The translations under genes and the position numbers were made by a program. DNA of 64,000 nucleotides from Mesostigma viride (taxonomy: Eukaryota; Streptophyta; Mesostigmatophyceae; Mesostigmatales; Mesostigmataceae), in the NCBI GenBank assembly GCA_009746045.1, contig RPFO01000175.1, positions 1,956,898 through 2,020,897 of the forward strand. The letters are read 5' to 3'. This document shows, one piece after another, positions 19,365-29,612 of the stretch (positions are counted from its first letter, which is position 1; each line of letters begins with the position of its first letter). The notes under the pieces are model-generated. The model ran no database searches. It had not been told where the DNA came from and saw nothing but the letters and a program-made list of their open reading frames with translations.

Positions 19365-19885
19365 GCCTGAATGTCGATATGCTACGATAGAGGTGCCAGA
19401 CGACCACGACGTCGCTGGCACACCTTATCACCTTCTGGATGATGAATCTTCAGCCTTCCCGCCTTCACATTCCCGCCTTCACAAGTCACAGCGCTTTTAG
19501 CTTTAGTGCATTATACACTAGCTAGCTCATCACGCAATTATTTGTTCCTACTACAGGTCGGCGCGCCGCAGTCTAGGCAAGCAAATTCACCCACCTCGTA
19601 AGCCAAAAATATGCCAAAAATACGCGAAAATACGCAAAAATGCGCAAAAATACGCGTTGCGTATGAAAGTACCCCATTTTCGTACGCGCCGCTTGCGTAT
19701 CGCGCATAATACGCTAAATACGGCGTATAATACGGCGTATGGCCAATCACTGCGACCACCTGGCGCTGGAAACCTCGTCCCTGCGTGCGTCGTCAATCTG
19801 GTTCGGTTTCAGACACCCGAGATAAGTCGACTCCTACCCCTTCCACTCCTATCGTGACTACTCAAGAACAACAAGGTGCGTTACC

Positions 19886-20278
19886 ATGAGCCAGCGGCGA
19901 TCTTTTACTGCTCCTTCCCATTCTTCTAGCGATAATAGTCTAGCTAAATATTACGTAGTGATTACGCCTCAATGGTCCTCCATTTTCCTTTCTTGGTCCG
20001 ACGCTAGGAAGATCGTTCAGAATCGTGTATACAACGTAATTAGGTATAAGAAATTTATGTCCTTCGAAGAAGCTCAGCAGTTCCTTATAGATCATAGCCA
20101 ATCAGATTTAGGCCTGCACGTACGCTCTATTCCTCATGGTCGTCCTCCCGTAGAAGCTCTAGTCTTTGCTACCCCTCCTTCTTCTCCCCCTAAACGGGCT
20201 GCATCTGCATCTGCCTCAGATACTCCTCTCACTTTGGAGTTTGGTTCCCTATCCATTACTGTTGTTAAAAAGGATTGA
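19886..20278 (+). CDS. Gypsy-2 ORF0: RNase H1 hybrid-binding / viroplasmin-like domain protein
   Basis: This is 130 residues from ATG 19886, 92 bp upstream of gag. Residues ~21-68 (KYYVVITPQWSSIFLSWSDA ... FMSFEEAQQFL) resemble the N-terminal domain of eukaryotic RNase H1 and caulimovirus viroplasmin: YYVV, then a W-S-D/E segment, then a Y/F-x-S-x-EEA-xxF helix. That domain binds RNA/DNA hybrids or double-stranded RNA. A Ser/Pro/Ala-rich tail follows. Its position as the first ORF of the retrotransposon suggests a role in reverse transcription or packaging. No catalytic RNase H residues are present. Function is inferred from the fold signature only. Confidence 0.6.
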   Translation: MSQRRSFTAPSHSSSDNSLAKYYVVITPQWSSIFLSWSDARKIVQNRVYNVIRYKKFMSFEEAQQFLIDHSQSDLGLHVRSIPHGRPPVEALVFATPPSSPPKRAASASASDTPLTLEFGSLSITVVKKD

Positions 20279-20369
20279 TTTTAATTTTGTCCTTGTTTCA
20301 GACCTTCAAGGTTTTTCCTTTTTCCTTTGTTGCTTTCATCTAGATTCCTATTCCTTTACTTAATTAAAG

Positions 20370-20408
20370 ATGGATCCAGTGGGTGGAGATATGTCGCCTA
20401 TACCTACC

Positions 20409-20450
<42 letters not shown>

Positions 20451-22133
20451 AATAATAACACTAACAATACTCGTGGTAACCGACGGGACTCCTTGGAAAC
20501 GGTACACCATCTCACTCCTCAAGGTATTCTGCGTACCTCACCTCCTTCTCCTGTTGCTGGTGGTCGCCGTCGTCCCTCAATTACCCCACCTACCTATGAA
20601 CAACGTATTTCACAAGTCAGATTTAGTGATGAACCCTCTTTTGCTGTGAACCAGGCCCCTGCCCCTTCTGCAAACTTGGCTCACCCCTCCAGCAGGTCCT
20701 CACTAACTAACAATGCTTCTAGGCCTCCTTCCCACCCTGTGCCTTCCATGCCTGCTTTTAACACGGGTCGTACTTCTGCCCCTGTCGGCCCTTCTGGGCG
20801 CCCTAGTGCAGTTCCCTTTTACCCACCTGCTTCCTGGTCCTACCCTGAGACGGCCTATGAGGCTGCCCAGGTCCCTACCCGTGTGGCTGATTTAGAAGTT
20901 AATAATGATTTCAGTACCATGCCCCTAGATGATAGGAATTATGATCATTTTGCCTACTCCTCTCTTCGTGAGCAATATACTGTTCCCTTCTCCTATGGGC
21001 ACCATCCTGACACGGTGGCTCCCTCTAGGCCCCTACCCAAAACTTTTCCTATCCCTTCCTTCTATCCCGCTTATGTAGCAGTGGAAGATAGTGGCCCTAT
21101 GGGAAAAACTGATTCTTCTAATCCCCCTAAGCCTCCTGCTCTTCCCCTCTTTGCCAACCTTCCTAAGCTGGATGTCAAGTCTACCCCTCAACAGTTCTTC
21201 ACTTTCATTATGTTGCTCACCCAGAACACAGAGTCTTGGCAGAACCACAATAGGTGGCGCCTCTCTGATGCTGTACTAGTTCCTCATTATCTTACTACCT
21301 GCATTACTCCTGAGCTTGCTAACCTCATCCAGTGTGAGTCTCTTGCCTCTCATGCCTACCCCAACTCTGTAGCAGAATTGTTTAAGCGTTTAGAGAACCA
21401 TTTAGTCCCTCCCGATGCAGATTGGCAGGATAGATTAGCCTTTGGTACCTTGCAGCAGGGTACCAAATCCTTCAAAGAATATATGAAAGAGTTTGATGCC
21501 CAGATGGTACGAATTAGGGATTTGTCGGGTGCAGAAGTACGTGCCCGCTTCCTTCAGGGCCTCAGTAGACCCTTATTGCGTGAAGTCAAGCGCCAGTTCT
21601 CTGCCTACCGTTTTACTGACCTGCCCCTCAAGCATGTGCGCCAGCATCTTTTACGAGTAGCAGATTTCTTCTCCACGCCTTCTCTTCCTACCCGTTCCCG
21701 TATTAATAATATTAGTCTTACCCCTGAGGAGGAGAACTCCTATGTAGAAGAATTAGATATTTGTGTGACTGACCTTTCAGCTCTGGATGTCTCTCATATC
21801 ACCTGCTATCATTGTAAGGAAGTAGGTCATCTTAAACGTGAGTGCCCCAAGTTCCTTTCGGGTGCTCCCCCTCATCCCGACGCTCGCCCTCCTCGTACCC
21901 CTCAGCGTGCTCCTATTCGTCCCACTTCAGGACGCGTTCCTTCAGCTACCCCTAGTAGGCTGAATGCTGTGCAGACAGGATCCCCAGGGTTCCCCTATGA
22001 TAATCAGGCTCCCGCACCCTCTTCAATCCCTCGTGACCCTCCAGCAGTGGCTTTTCCGCCAGGGTCTTCTTCGGGGTTAGTTCCTATGGATTTGGGGGGG
22101 AGGGGGAACAGTAGGCCTGTCAGCCGGGGGTAA
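20370..22133 (+). CDS. gag: Gypsy-2 gag polyprotein
   Basis: The protein is 587 residues from ATG 20370. It starts with a poly-Asn tract encoded by (AAT)n (residues ~11-24, extending as Asn/Thr to ~31), then a Pro/Ser-rich region. A Ty3-type capsid domain lies near 255-450 (TPQQFFTFIMLLTQN, LAFGTLQQGTKSFKEYMKEF, ARFLQGLSRPLLREV). A CCHC zinc knuckle, CYHCKEVGHLKREC, is at 479-492. The end is Pro-rich. It closes just after a G7 run (22094-22100). The pol frame is open across this overlap in a different frame, so pol is probably expressed by frameshifting or the run carries an indel. Confidence 0.9.
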
Positions 22134-22176
22134 CCTGGACAGGTCCTTAGATAGTACCCCAGATAATAATTTTTGC

Positions 22177-23874
22177 TTGCCTGTTTTTATAACCTCTGTA
22201 GGAGCTGAATCATCCCTACCACTACGTGTGCGTCCTCTTATGTTCTTGAATGGTGGCTTAACCGTCCCTCATACTGTTGTAGACCCCTTCTTGCATGCTG
22301 ATGAACTCTTGAATGTCTCTGTGTTAGTGGATAGCGGTGCGGCTAGCTCCTTTGTGAGCGAGGCCCTAGTTAGGCGTTTAGGACTAGTCCCTACCCCTCA
22401 CACAAAAACTGTCACTGTCCATTATGCTGACGGTCGCACCAGTCATTCCCCGGGTACGGTGTCCCTTCCCCTGGTCATACAAGGACGTACGGTCAACCTG
22501 ACGGCCACTATAGGCCCTATCACTACAGCTGATGTATTACTAGGATTAGATTGGCACCAGGATAATAAGATTACTATTAATTATGATACTATGGTCATTT
22601 GGTTTCCAGATAGCTCTTACTGGGTACCGGAACGTCATTATAGATTAGAAAATTTATCCTTGGTAGATATTACTCCTCCTACACCTGTTGATCCTCCTGT
22701 GAGACCTATACCTGAAGTATTAATGTCCAATGACGAATTGCGATCTGAACTAAAGGAATATGGATACCTATTATGTATGTTCCTTCAGTTAGAAGTACAA
22801 GAGATACCTATCACTAATAATAGTGTGGATATAGATGTAAATACAGTGGATACAATAGGAGTGGGATTTACTGAAAATGAAATAGTAAGATACATGGCTG
22901 TGATAGATTCCTCAAAAGTATTTGAAGAAAAGACTCCTTCTTATCCTCCTCCTCGTTCTGTTTTACACCGTGTAGTTATCAAGGACGGTGCAGTTCCTAC
23001 GCACTCTCCGATGTATAGAATGGGCCCTACCGAATTAAAGGAACTAAAACAGATTTTAGTGTCACTATTAGAAGCAGGATTGATAGAGCCTAGTAACTCC
23101 CCCTACTCCGCTGGTGTCCTGTTAGTTCCTAAGCCAAATGGCAAGTTTCGCCTAGTTACTGATTATAGGAAGTTAAACGATATTACTGTGAAGTCTAAAT
23201 ACCCTCTACCTCGTATTGATGATATATTTAATAAGGTTAAAGGTTCTACCTGTTTCACAGTACTAGATTGTGCGGATGGTTTTTGGCAACTACGTATAGC
23301 TCCTGAGGATTGCCACAAAACCGCCTTTGCTACCCCTTTTGGGCATTACCAGTTTAGAGTAGCGGCTATGGGACTCTGTAACTCTCCTGCCTCTTTCCAA
23401 ATGTTAATGAATGAAGTGCTTAGACCTGTTATGGGAAATTCTCACCTTCCTCAAGTGTCCTCTGATTTAAAGGATCCTTCCTTCTCCTCTGTTTCTTTAT
23501 CTGAGCATGACCGTTCTTGTGCTCAAGCTTACTTAGATGATATCCTTATTTATTCTCCTGATTTTGAAACGCACCTACGTGATTTAAAGAAAGTATTAGA
23601 AATCATGGCTGAAAATTCTTTATGGGCGCGCCGTGCTAAAGTTCGCTCTGGTAGGAGTGTCCCATTTTTAGGGCACGTTCTGTCAGATGCCGGGGTTGCT
23701 ACCGACCCGGATAAAACTAAGTCAATTCAGGAATGGCCTACCCCTACCGACGTTAAAGGTGTACGTAGTTTTCTAGGAATTGCTTCTTACTATAGGCGTT
23801 TTATCCCGCGTTTCGCAACTATAGCAGCCCTATTAATCATTATTAAAGAAGGATATCCCCTTTGTTTGGAGTAG
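22177..23874 (+). CDS. pol: Gypsy-2 pol, first part: protease and reverse transcriptase
   Basis: The frame 1 reading begins at a TTG in the track sense but is open upstream into the gag overlap, so there is no true ATG. Aspartic protease: SVLVDSGAASSFVSEALV, followed by VLLGLDW. RT: LVPKPNGKFRLVTDYRKLND, FTVLDCADGFWQLRIAPED, FGHYQFRVAAMGLCNSPASFQ, catalytic YLDD (AYLDDILIYS), FLGHVLSDAG and GIASYYRRFIPRF. A ~22-residue insertion lies between the LRPV and AYLDD blocks. The frame breaks near 23,840-23,852 and continues as RNase H in frame 2. Confidence 0.9.
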   Translation: MPVFITSVGAESSLPLRVRPLMFLNGGLTVPHTVVDPFLHADELLNVSVLVDSGAASSFVSEALVRRLGLVPTPHTKTVTVHYADGRTSHSPGTVSLPLVIQGRTVNLTATIGPITTADVLLGLDWHQDNKITINYDTMVIWFPDSSYWVPERHYRLENLSLVDITPPTPVDPPVRPIPEVLMSNDELRSELKEYGYLLCMFLQLEVQEIPITNNSVDIDVNTVDTIGVGFTENEIVRYMAVIDSSKVFEEKTPSYPPPRSVLHRVVIKDGAVPTHSPMYRMGPTELKELKQILVSLLEAGLIEPSNSPYSAGVLLVPKPNGKFRLVTDYRKLNDITVKSKYPLPRIDDIFNKVKGSTCFTVLDCADGFWQLRIAPEDCHKTAFATPFGHYQFRVAAMGLCNSPASFQMLMNEVLRPVMGNSHLPQVSSDLKDPSFSSVSLSEHDRSCAQAYLDDILIYSPDFETHLRDLKKVLEIMAENSLWARRAKVRSGRSVPFLGHVLSDAGVATDPDKTKSIQEWPTPTDVKGVRSFLGIASYYRRFIPRFATIAALLIIIKEGYPLCLE

Positions 23875-24601
23875 TGAATGTCAGTCGGCTTTTCAGTGTC
23901 TAAAATCCCTACTCCTCTCCCCTCCCGTACTCATCCTACCGGATACTACTAAACCCTTTGTTGTAGCTACAGATGCTAGCAAGGTAGCTATAGGGGGCGT
24001 CCTTCTCCAGGATCAGGGTCAGGGCTTACAGCCAATCGAGTATATCTCTAGGACAATGCTTCCTGCGGAGCGTAACTATCCCGTACACCAGCAGGAACTA
24101 TTAGCTGTGGTGTATTGTTGCCACGCGTGGCAGCACTTTCTTAAAGGTGCTCAATTTGATGTTTGTCTGAATGAACCCTGTGAGATTGATCCTTATAGAT
24201 TAGTTATCCAGACGGATCACCGTCCCCTTACCCATCTTCTCTCACAACCCAACCTTACCCCTCGTCAAGCGCGCTGGATGGAGTTTTTAGCACAGTTTTC
24301 TAAACTTCAGTATGTTAAGGGTGTAGATAACATAGTACCAGATGCACTCTCCCGTCGTGCAGATTACTCCTTTTTCGAGGACCTTGATGTTCTCAATACT
24401 ACTCTAGTTCCTACTACTATGGGTGTAACCCCGTATGGTGAACTACCTGATGATGAATCCTATGCCTACCTCTTTCATACAGCTGTTCGCATGCCTGATC
24501 TCCTTTCTCACGTAGGACTCTCTCTCCCGTGTGAGGCCCTTCCTGTGGCCTCGGTGGGGGGGAGGGGAAAAATAAAATTTCTATACCGCTTAGCCATATA
24601 G
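23842..24601 (+). CDS. pol: Gypsy-2 pol, second part: RNase H (frameshifted)
   Basis: Frame 2 continues the RT tether with KDIPFVWSSECQSAF. It then gives the RNase H domain: VVATDASKVAIGGVLLQDQG (first catalytic Asp), NYPVHQQELLAVVYCCHAW (Glu), VIQTDHRPLTHLL (Asp) and VPDALSRRADY. It is +1 relative to the first part. It ends at a spurious TAG after another shift within GGGGGGGAGGGG (24556-24567), beyond which frame 1 resumes. Confidence 0.85.
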
Positions 24602-26238
24602 CGACTAGGTCAGGAAAGTCTTATGAAAACATAGTCCCTCTAGGACCTCCCCTTCTCTTTGGCAAGGCGGTAGGAGATCTCTTTAAACCTGTTCTGGATA
24701 CCTCTGTAGCGATGCCTACCTCTGATCTTGAACGCCTTATTAGTAGATTTACGGCCACTGAGCCGGAAGCATTAGCTGCCATTGCTGCCCATCCCCAACA
24801 ATTAGGCAAGCACCCTTGTAAATTTGTAGGTGGATTTTTATATGTGCAGATAGCAGATTCTCCCCCTCAATGGCGCCTGTATGTCCCTCCTATCTGTCGC
24901 TCCTCCTTGCTCTTTGAGTTGCATGACTTAGCTGCTCATCAGGGTGGTAAACGGGTACGGGACCTAGTAGCCCGCTCTTACTACTGGCCTTCCCTTTTAA
25001 AGGATGTAGATGAGTATGTTAGAACCTGTCAATCTTGCCAGGAGATGAAACCCAACAATGTAGGACAGATAGCAGAGCCTAGGACCTTACCTGATCCCAT
25101 CATGCCGTGGGACTCCATTATGATGGATTTTGTAGGACCTTTTAGGAAGAATGATAGAGGTAACGCCCAGATCCTTGTTTTCGTAGATCGTTTTACTCGT
25201 ATGTGTCATCTCGTGCCGTGTCCCTTAGAACTCACCGCACGCGATTGCGCACGCCTATACCTTAATAACGTATATAGATATCATGGTTTGAGTAGGCAGT
25301 TTATTAGTGATAAAGATAAGTTATTTACTTCTGATTTTTGGCAGCAGTTCTTCGCTGCTATCGGTACCAAGGTCACCTTCGGTACTGCCTACCACTCCTC
25401 CTCGTCTCATTTAGTAGAACGTTTGAATAGGGTAGTGGAAGAAGCTCTGCGGCACTATGTGAATGGCTCTGGGAGTGATTGGGAGGATTATCTATGTCTG
25501 GTAGAGTTTTCCCTTAACAACTGCCCTCAGGCTGCGCATGGTTATACGCCCTTCTTCCTAGATACTGGTAGACAACCTCTTACCCCTACCTCTCTCTTAG
25601 CTAGTCCTTTAAGGGACAAGGATGATGTGTCCCGGGATACTGTAGAAGGTGTGCAGGCGTTATTAGATAAGATGAAGAATGCACACGACAACGCTATTGC
25701 AGGGTACCATAGGGCGCAGGCCAAATACCTTGCTAGGTTGCGTGCCTCATTAGATAGAAGAGCACCTGAGATAGAAATAGGAGATTTAGTCTTAGTAGAA
25801 GGCCCCCGTGTTGGCCGATTCGCTCATAAGTTCGAAGCTGAACTGAAAGTGAAACTTAGGCCCGCCTTCTTAGGACCCTTCCGTGTGTTGTCTAGAGTAG
25901 GTAATTTCCTGTATGAGATAGATATTCCTACCTCTTGGCAGACCCACTCGCGCACCTTTCATAGAAGCCAGCTGAAGCTCTATCATCAGAGCACGTTCGC
26001 TGGTAGAGAATTAGCCCCTGCCCCTTTAGAGCATAACCCTGATACTGGTGAGGTAGAGGATGAGGTAGAGGGTATCGTGGCCCATAGAGATATCAAAAAG
26101 GGCCGCGGTACCCAGCGCCAGTATAAGGTGAAGTGGATGTATGCTCGTAGTGAGGTAGATAAGGTCTGGTATACGGAGAGTGAGCTAGATGGGTGTAGTC
26201 GCCTGCTGCAGGAGTATAAAACCCTGCATAAGCTCTAG
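24562..26238 (+). CDS. pol: Gypsy-2 pol, third part: integrase with C-terminal chromodomain
   Basis: Frame 1 is open from the G-run; the first ATG is at 24712. The zinc domain HHCC is visible (HDLAAHQGGKR ... CQSCQEM). The DDE core has Asp in MMDFVGPF, Asp in ISDKDKLF and Glu in LVERLNR. The usual HPQTDGQ before the last Glu is replaced by YHSSSSHL. A C-terminal domain (VKLRPAFLGPFRVLSRVGN) follows. The end (EGIVAHRDIKKGRGTQRQYK, VKWMYAR, VWYTESEL) fits a chromodomain, which in chromoviruses binds modified histones. This places the element in the chromovirus clade. Confidence 0.88.
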   Translation, partial: EGKNKISIPLSHIATRSGKSYENIVPLGPPLLFGKAVGDLFKPVLDTSVAMPTSDLERLISRFTATEPEALAAIAAHPQQLGKHPCKFVGGFLYVQIADSPPQWRLYVPPICRSSLLFELHDLAAHQGGKRVRDLVARSYYWPSLLKDVDEYVRTCQSCQEMKPNNVGQIAEPRTLPDPIMPWDSIMMDFVGPFRKNDRGNAQILVFVDRFTRMCHLVPCPLELTARDCARLYLNNVYRYHGLSRQFISDKDKLFTSDFWQQFFAAIGTKVTFGTAYHSSSSHLVERLNRVVEEALRHYVNGSGSDWEDYLCLVEFSLNNCPQAAHGYTPFFLDTGRQPLTPTSLLASPLRDKDDVSRDTVEGVQALLDKMKNAHDNAIAGYHRAQAKYLARLRASLDRRAPEIEIGDLVLVEGPRVGRFAHKFEAELKVKLRPAFLGPFRVLSRVGNFLYEIDIPTSWQTHSRTFHRSQLKLYHQSTFAGRELAPAPLEHNPDTGEVEDEVEGIVAHRDIKKGRGTQRQYKVKWMYARSEVDKVWYTESELDGCSRLLQEYKTLHKL

Positions 26239-26264
26239 TTGTAGACCTTCTCCTCTCTTACGTT

Positions 26265-29236
26265 ATGTCTGCTGTCGACGGGTGGTTGGTTGTCCCCTCC
26301 CCTCCGCAGCCGTCATGTCAGAGCCTACCCCTCCGGCTGAGAGCCGCTGCCGTCCCCGCCCCCACCGGATCCTGAGCTGTACTTCGAGGCCCTTCCGGGC
26401 CGCTGGGTGTCGCGGTCCAGTTATCCGGGTGGCATCGTGCAGCCGGCCCTCCAGGCCCAACATGCGAGTTTAGTCAGGGCTGCTCTCTTTGGGGTCGCGT
26501 GGTACGGCCCATCCCCTGCTGAACCGCACCAGCTTGTTTTGCACGGGTTCGACGATGCCGGGCATTGCCTGTTAGGTTGTGGCTCCCGCTGTCCAGCCCT
26601 GGGACAGATCGATAGACGCGGTTCTCCAGTGTTCCCGGGTGTTCTCCTACCTTTCTACCCCTGTGGGCCGCTCCTGCCTACGGGATGTGTTCCCATGGCT
26701 TCCGGCTGAGGGTGATGCAGAAGTAGATGAGAACCCCTGCGACCTTCTACGGGCAGTAGAGTTCATGGAAATCGCAGACCAGTCAGCGGGAGTAGCAGTT
26801 GGTGATCCTGCCCCTACGGACGCCCCAGTCGAGGCACACTACACTCCAGAATATTCAGCCTCGAGCGCAGCGTCCTCCTCCTCAGCGTCGGCTCCCTCCC
26901 CTGTCCCGTCGTCACCACGGTCGACCCGGCGTGCTTCAGTGGAGCCTACCCCTTTGGGTTTGCCTGATCCTCTCTCGGCGACTGTTTCGGCGATGCAGGC
27001 CCAGATCAGTCCCTGACCACGGCGTTCGGGGCCTTCATGGCGGCCCAAGCGCAGGCCCCGGCCACGCCAGGTGGGGTGTCTGTTGTGTCCGCGCCCCCTA
27101 CCCCTTCGGTTGTTTCGGCACCTGTGGTTTCGCCTGCTCCGCGCGAACCTTCGGTAGCTGCGGTTTCTTCGGTTGCTGCGGCCCCGACACCTCTGGTTGC
27201 CTCTGTGCTTGCGACCGACGTTTCTGCGCCGCGACGCGAGTCTTCCGCCCCAGCGGCTGTGCCCGCCGTCGCCTCCTCTGGGCCGCCCGCTGCACCAACG
27301 CAGCCAGTGCGGGGTTTCTTCAGCGACACGGGCGATCATCCCAGGCTTTGGGAGGGTGGTCCCCCGCAGAGGATTCCGGTGCCCGACTGGAGCTTGGATG
27401 GCAACCAATCTTATGCCGGACTGCCTGTCCCTACGGGCCCTATTTTCAATATGTGGCCTGAGGGTGCGCCGGCAACGGAGACCGGCGCGCCAGCTGCGGT
27501 GGCGGGTCCGTCACGGCCCTCTCTGGCTTCGGGTCCGGCGCGACCTCCTGTTGTACCAGTGCCACCTGCGTCGGTGTCGGCTCCCGGGTGGTCCCACGCC
27601 GAATGGGGTAGTTTTTCGCGCACTTTGCAAGAAAAAAACGCTGTTTTCGACTTTCTGTTTCGAAATTTTTTCTGGCGATTTGAGAACGCCCGCAAAATTT
27701 TGCACAATTTCGCGTGATTTTCGCACGATTTTCGCACAATTTCACACAATTTCACACGATTTCACAGGATTTCGCATAATTTTACACGAAGGGTCTAGCT
27801 GCGGAGAGACCCTTTGAAAATTTTCGCATGAATTCACGCATTTTTTACATGTCGTAATTTTTTTACAATCGAACTTTTTTGCATGAATTCGCACTTTTTT
27901 GGTCAGTTTTTGGTCAATTTCAGCAAAATTTTCAAGATTTCGCATGATTTTACACTTTTTTGGCCTGGTTTTGGTCAATTTCAGCAAATTTTGCGCGATT
28001 TCGCACGATTTGCGAAGGGTCTAGCTGCAGAGAGACCCTTTCCGGCCGGCGGAAAATTCGCTCGGCTGCAAATTTTTCGGCAAGAATTTCGGCGCAATGT
28101 CCGTTTTTCGGACGATTGAAACTAGCGTTTTTTTCTTGCAAAAATCTACCCCATTCCGCGTGGGACCACCCTCCCGCCCCTGCTTCGGCCCCTGCTTCGG
28201 CCCCTGCCCCTTCGGCCTCGCGGTCTTTGGCTGCGGTTGTTCGGTCCACCGGTCAGGATCCTCGCGCCACCCGCGCTACCGATTCCCTCCGGGAGTTGTC
28301 CCAGGGTGATCGGGACAGGGCCCCTTCTGTGGTGCATGCGACGCCGGAGTCGCGCGACACGCCCGTTCCTGGGTATGGTATGTCCGCACTCGCCTGCCGC
28401 CAGTGTGACCTGCCGCGCGCCTCCGCCGAGCTTGCCATCTCGTCCATGTCCTACGGGTTCTCCCAGGTGTGTCGGGCGCCGCGGGATCGTGGCCTACCCA
28501 TTGAGACTGATCGGCCCCCGTTCGACATGGTTATTTTAGCTGATCCGGTGTTCCAGGGTGAGATCCTGGTTCGGCGCGTTCTGTATCGCTGGGCTAGGCG
28601 CCACAACGACTTGGACACCTACGGTGGGTTCCAGTGGGCTTACCCTCCGCCTCTGGGCATTATGGCTTCGGATGCCGCCTTACGGTAGAGTTTCCTGCGG
28701 TACCGGGTGCTACGTACAACACGGTCCTCCAGCCCATCCTTGAGTGGGATGCCCGTCGCCCGGCGCCCATCCCGGGCCAGGGTCTAGACTCCCGTGGTCA
28801 CCCTCCTCCTCGGGCCAGCGACTACCTAGAGACATTCGGGTCGCGACAGTGTGCTCGTCGGTGGCGCTCCCGAGAGGTTCGGCACATCCGGATGTGGCCG
28901 TCCAACGTGGAGCCCCTGGTGGATCTGTTCTTCCCGACGGGTTTGCGCCCTCGGATCCGGTACCATCGCCTCCTCCTGCGGGCCCTCTGTTTGATCGCGG
29001 TAGAGCCTTTCCTTCGCCTCTTTGCCTGTGGTTTCCTGGACTGGGCCCGTGGCCAGGTCGTTCTTACGCAGCATAGGTATTACTGGGCCTTTCTGGGCCT
29101 TTTCCCTGACGGCGTGTGGGCCGATGTTTTCCTCACTGTAGATAGGCATGACAATGCCGAGGATGTGGCCCACTACCAGGCCTACCTGGAGGTCCTGCTG
29201 GCCTCTCGTGGCACTTATCAGACGGATGGCCACTAG
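26265..29236 (+). pseudogene. Decayed extra ORF downstream of Gypsy-2 pol
   Basis: Between pol and the polypurine tract lies ~3 kb with coding-like, GC-rich, Pro/Ala/Ser-rich sequence in sense orientation, switching frame several times (near 26,360, 26,575, 27,010, 28,680) and interrupted by a MITE. Recognisable blocks are ELYFEALPGRWVSRSSYPGG, VAWYGPSPAEPHQLVLHGFD, a ~200-residue low-complexity Pro/Ala/Ser region, PPFDMVILADPVFQGEILV and a hydrophobic, Arg-rich C-terminal part (RLLLRALCLIAVEPFLRLF, RYYWAFLGLFPDGVWADVF). It is not a known envelope, and no clear signal peptide is seen. It resembles an extra 3' ORF of some plant gypsy elements by position only. Function unknown. Confidence 0.5.
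27587..28170. mobile_element. 584-bp MITE inside the Gypsy-2 third ORF
   Basis: Terminal inverted repeats of about 25 bp match closely and extend imperfectly to ~60 bp (GGTGGTCCCACGC then GAATGGGGTAG), flanked by CTCCCG on both sides (27581-27586 and 28171-28176). Inside are two copies of a hairpin, AAGGGTCT ... AGACCCTT (near 27,786 and 28,015), and many TTTCGCA/TTTCACA repeats. It has no coding capacity, so it is non-autonomous. Confidence 0.85.
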
Positions 29237-29597
29237 ATAGAGGGCCTTAGGCCCGACCTGAGGGTGTTGTCCCTCCGGTATATAGAGTCGCCCTCATATT
29301 CTGGCCAGTTGGTTGGCTGTTCTTGGTCCTTAGTACTGATGTGTTTACTCTGTGTGTCCTGCCCAGTGCCGTCCCCCCCCGGCAAGGACTCCGTTCCAGG
29401 CAGTTAGGGGAACCTCCCACCAGGCTTGGTGCTGGCTAACCCTACACCACCCGGCGTGGTGGTGGAGACCGTGTGAACTATTGGTGCTTTGTATCTGGGA
29501 TGGTCTATCGATTGTGTTGGTGTGTGTTGGGTGCATTAGGTTTTTCCTACCCCTTTTGTTTCCTCCCTGTGCGTAGGGAGAGGGCTCCCTACCTTTT

Positions 29598-29612
29598 GTG
29601 GGGGGGAAGGTG
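29598..29612 (+). other. Gypsy-2 polypurine tract
   Basis: A purine-rich stretch, GTGGGGGGGAAGG, directly abuts the 3' LTR start TGTTACG, as expected for the plus-strand primer of an LTR retrotransposon. Confidence 0.8.
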
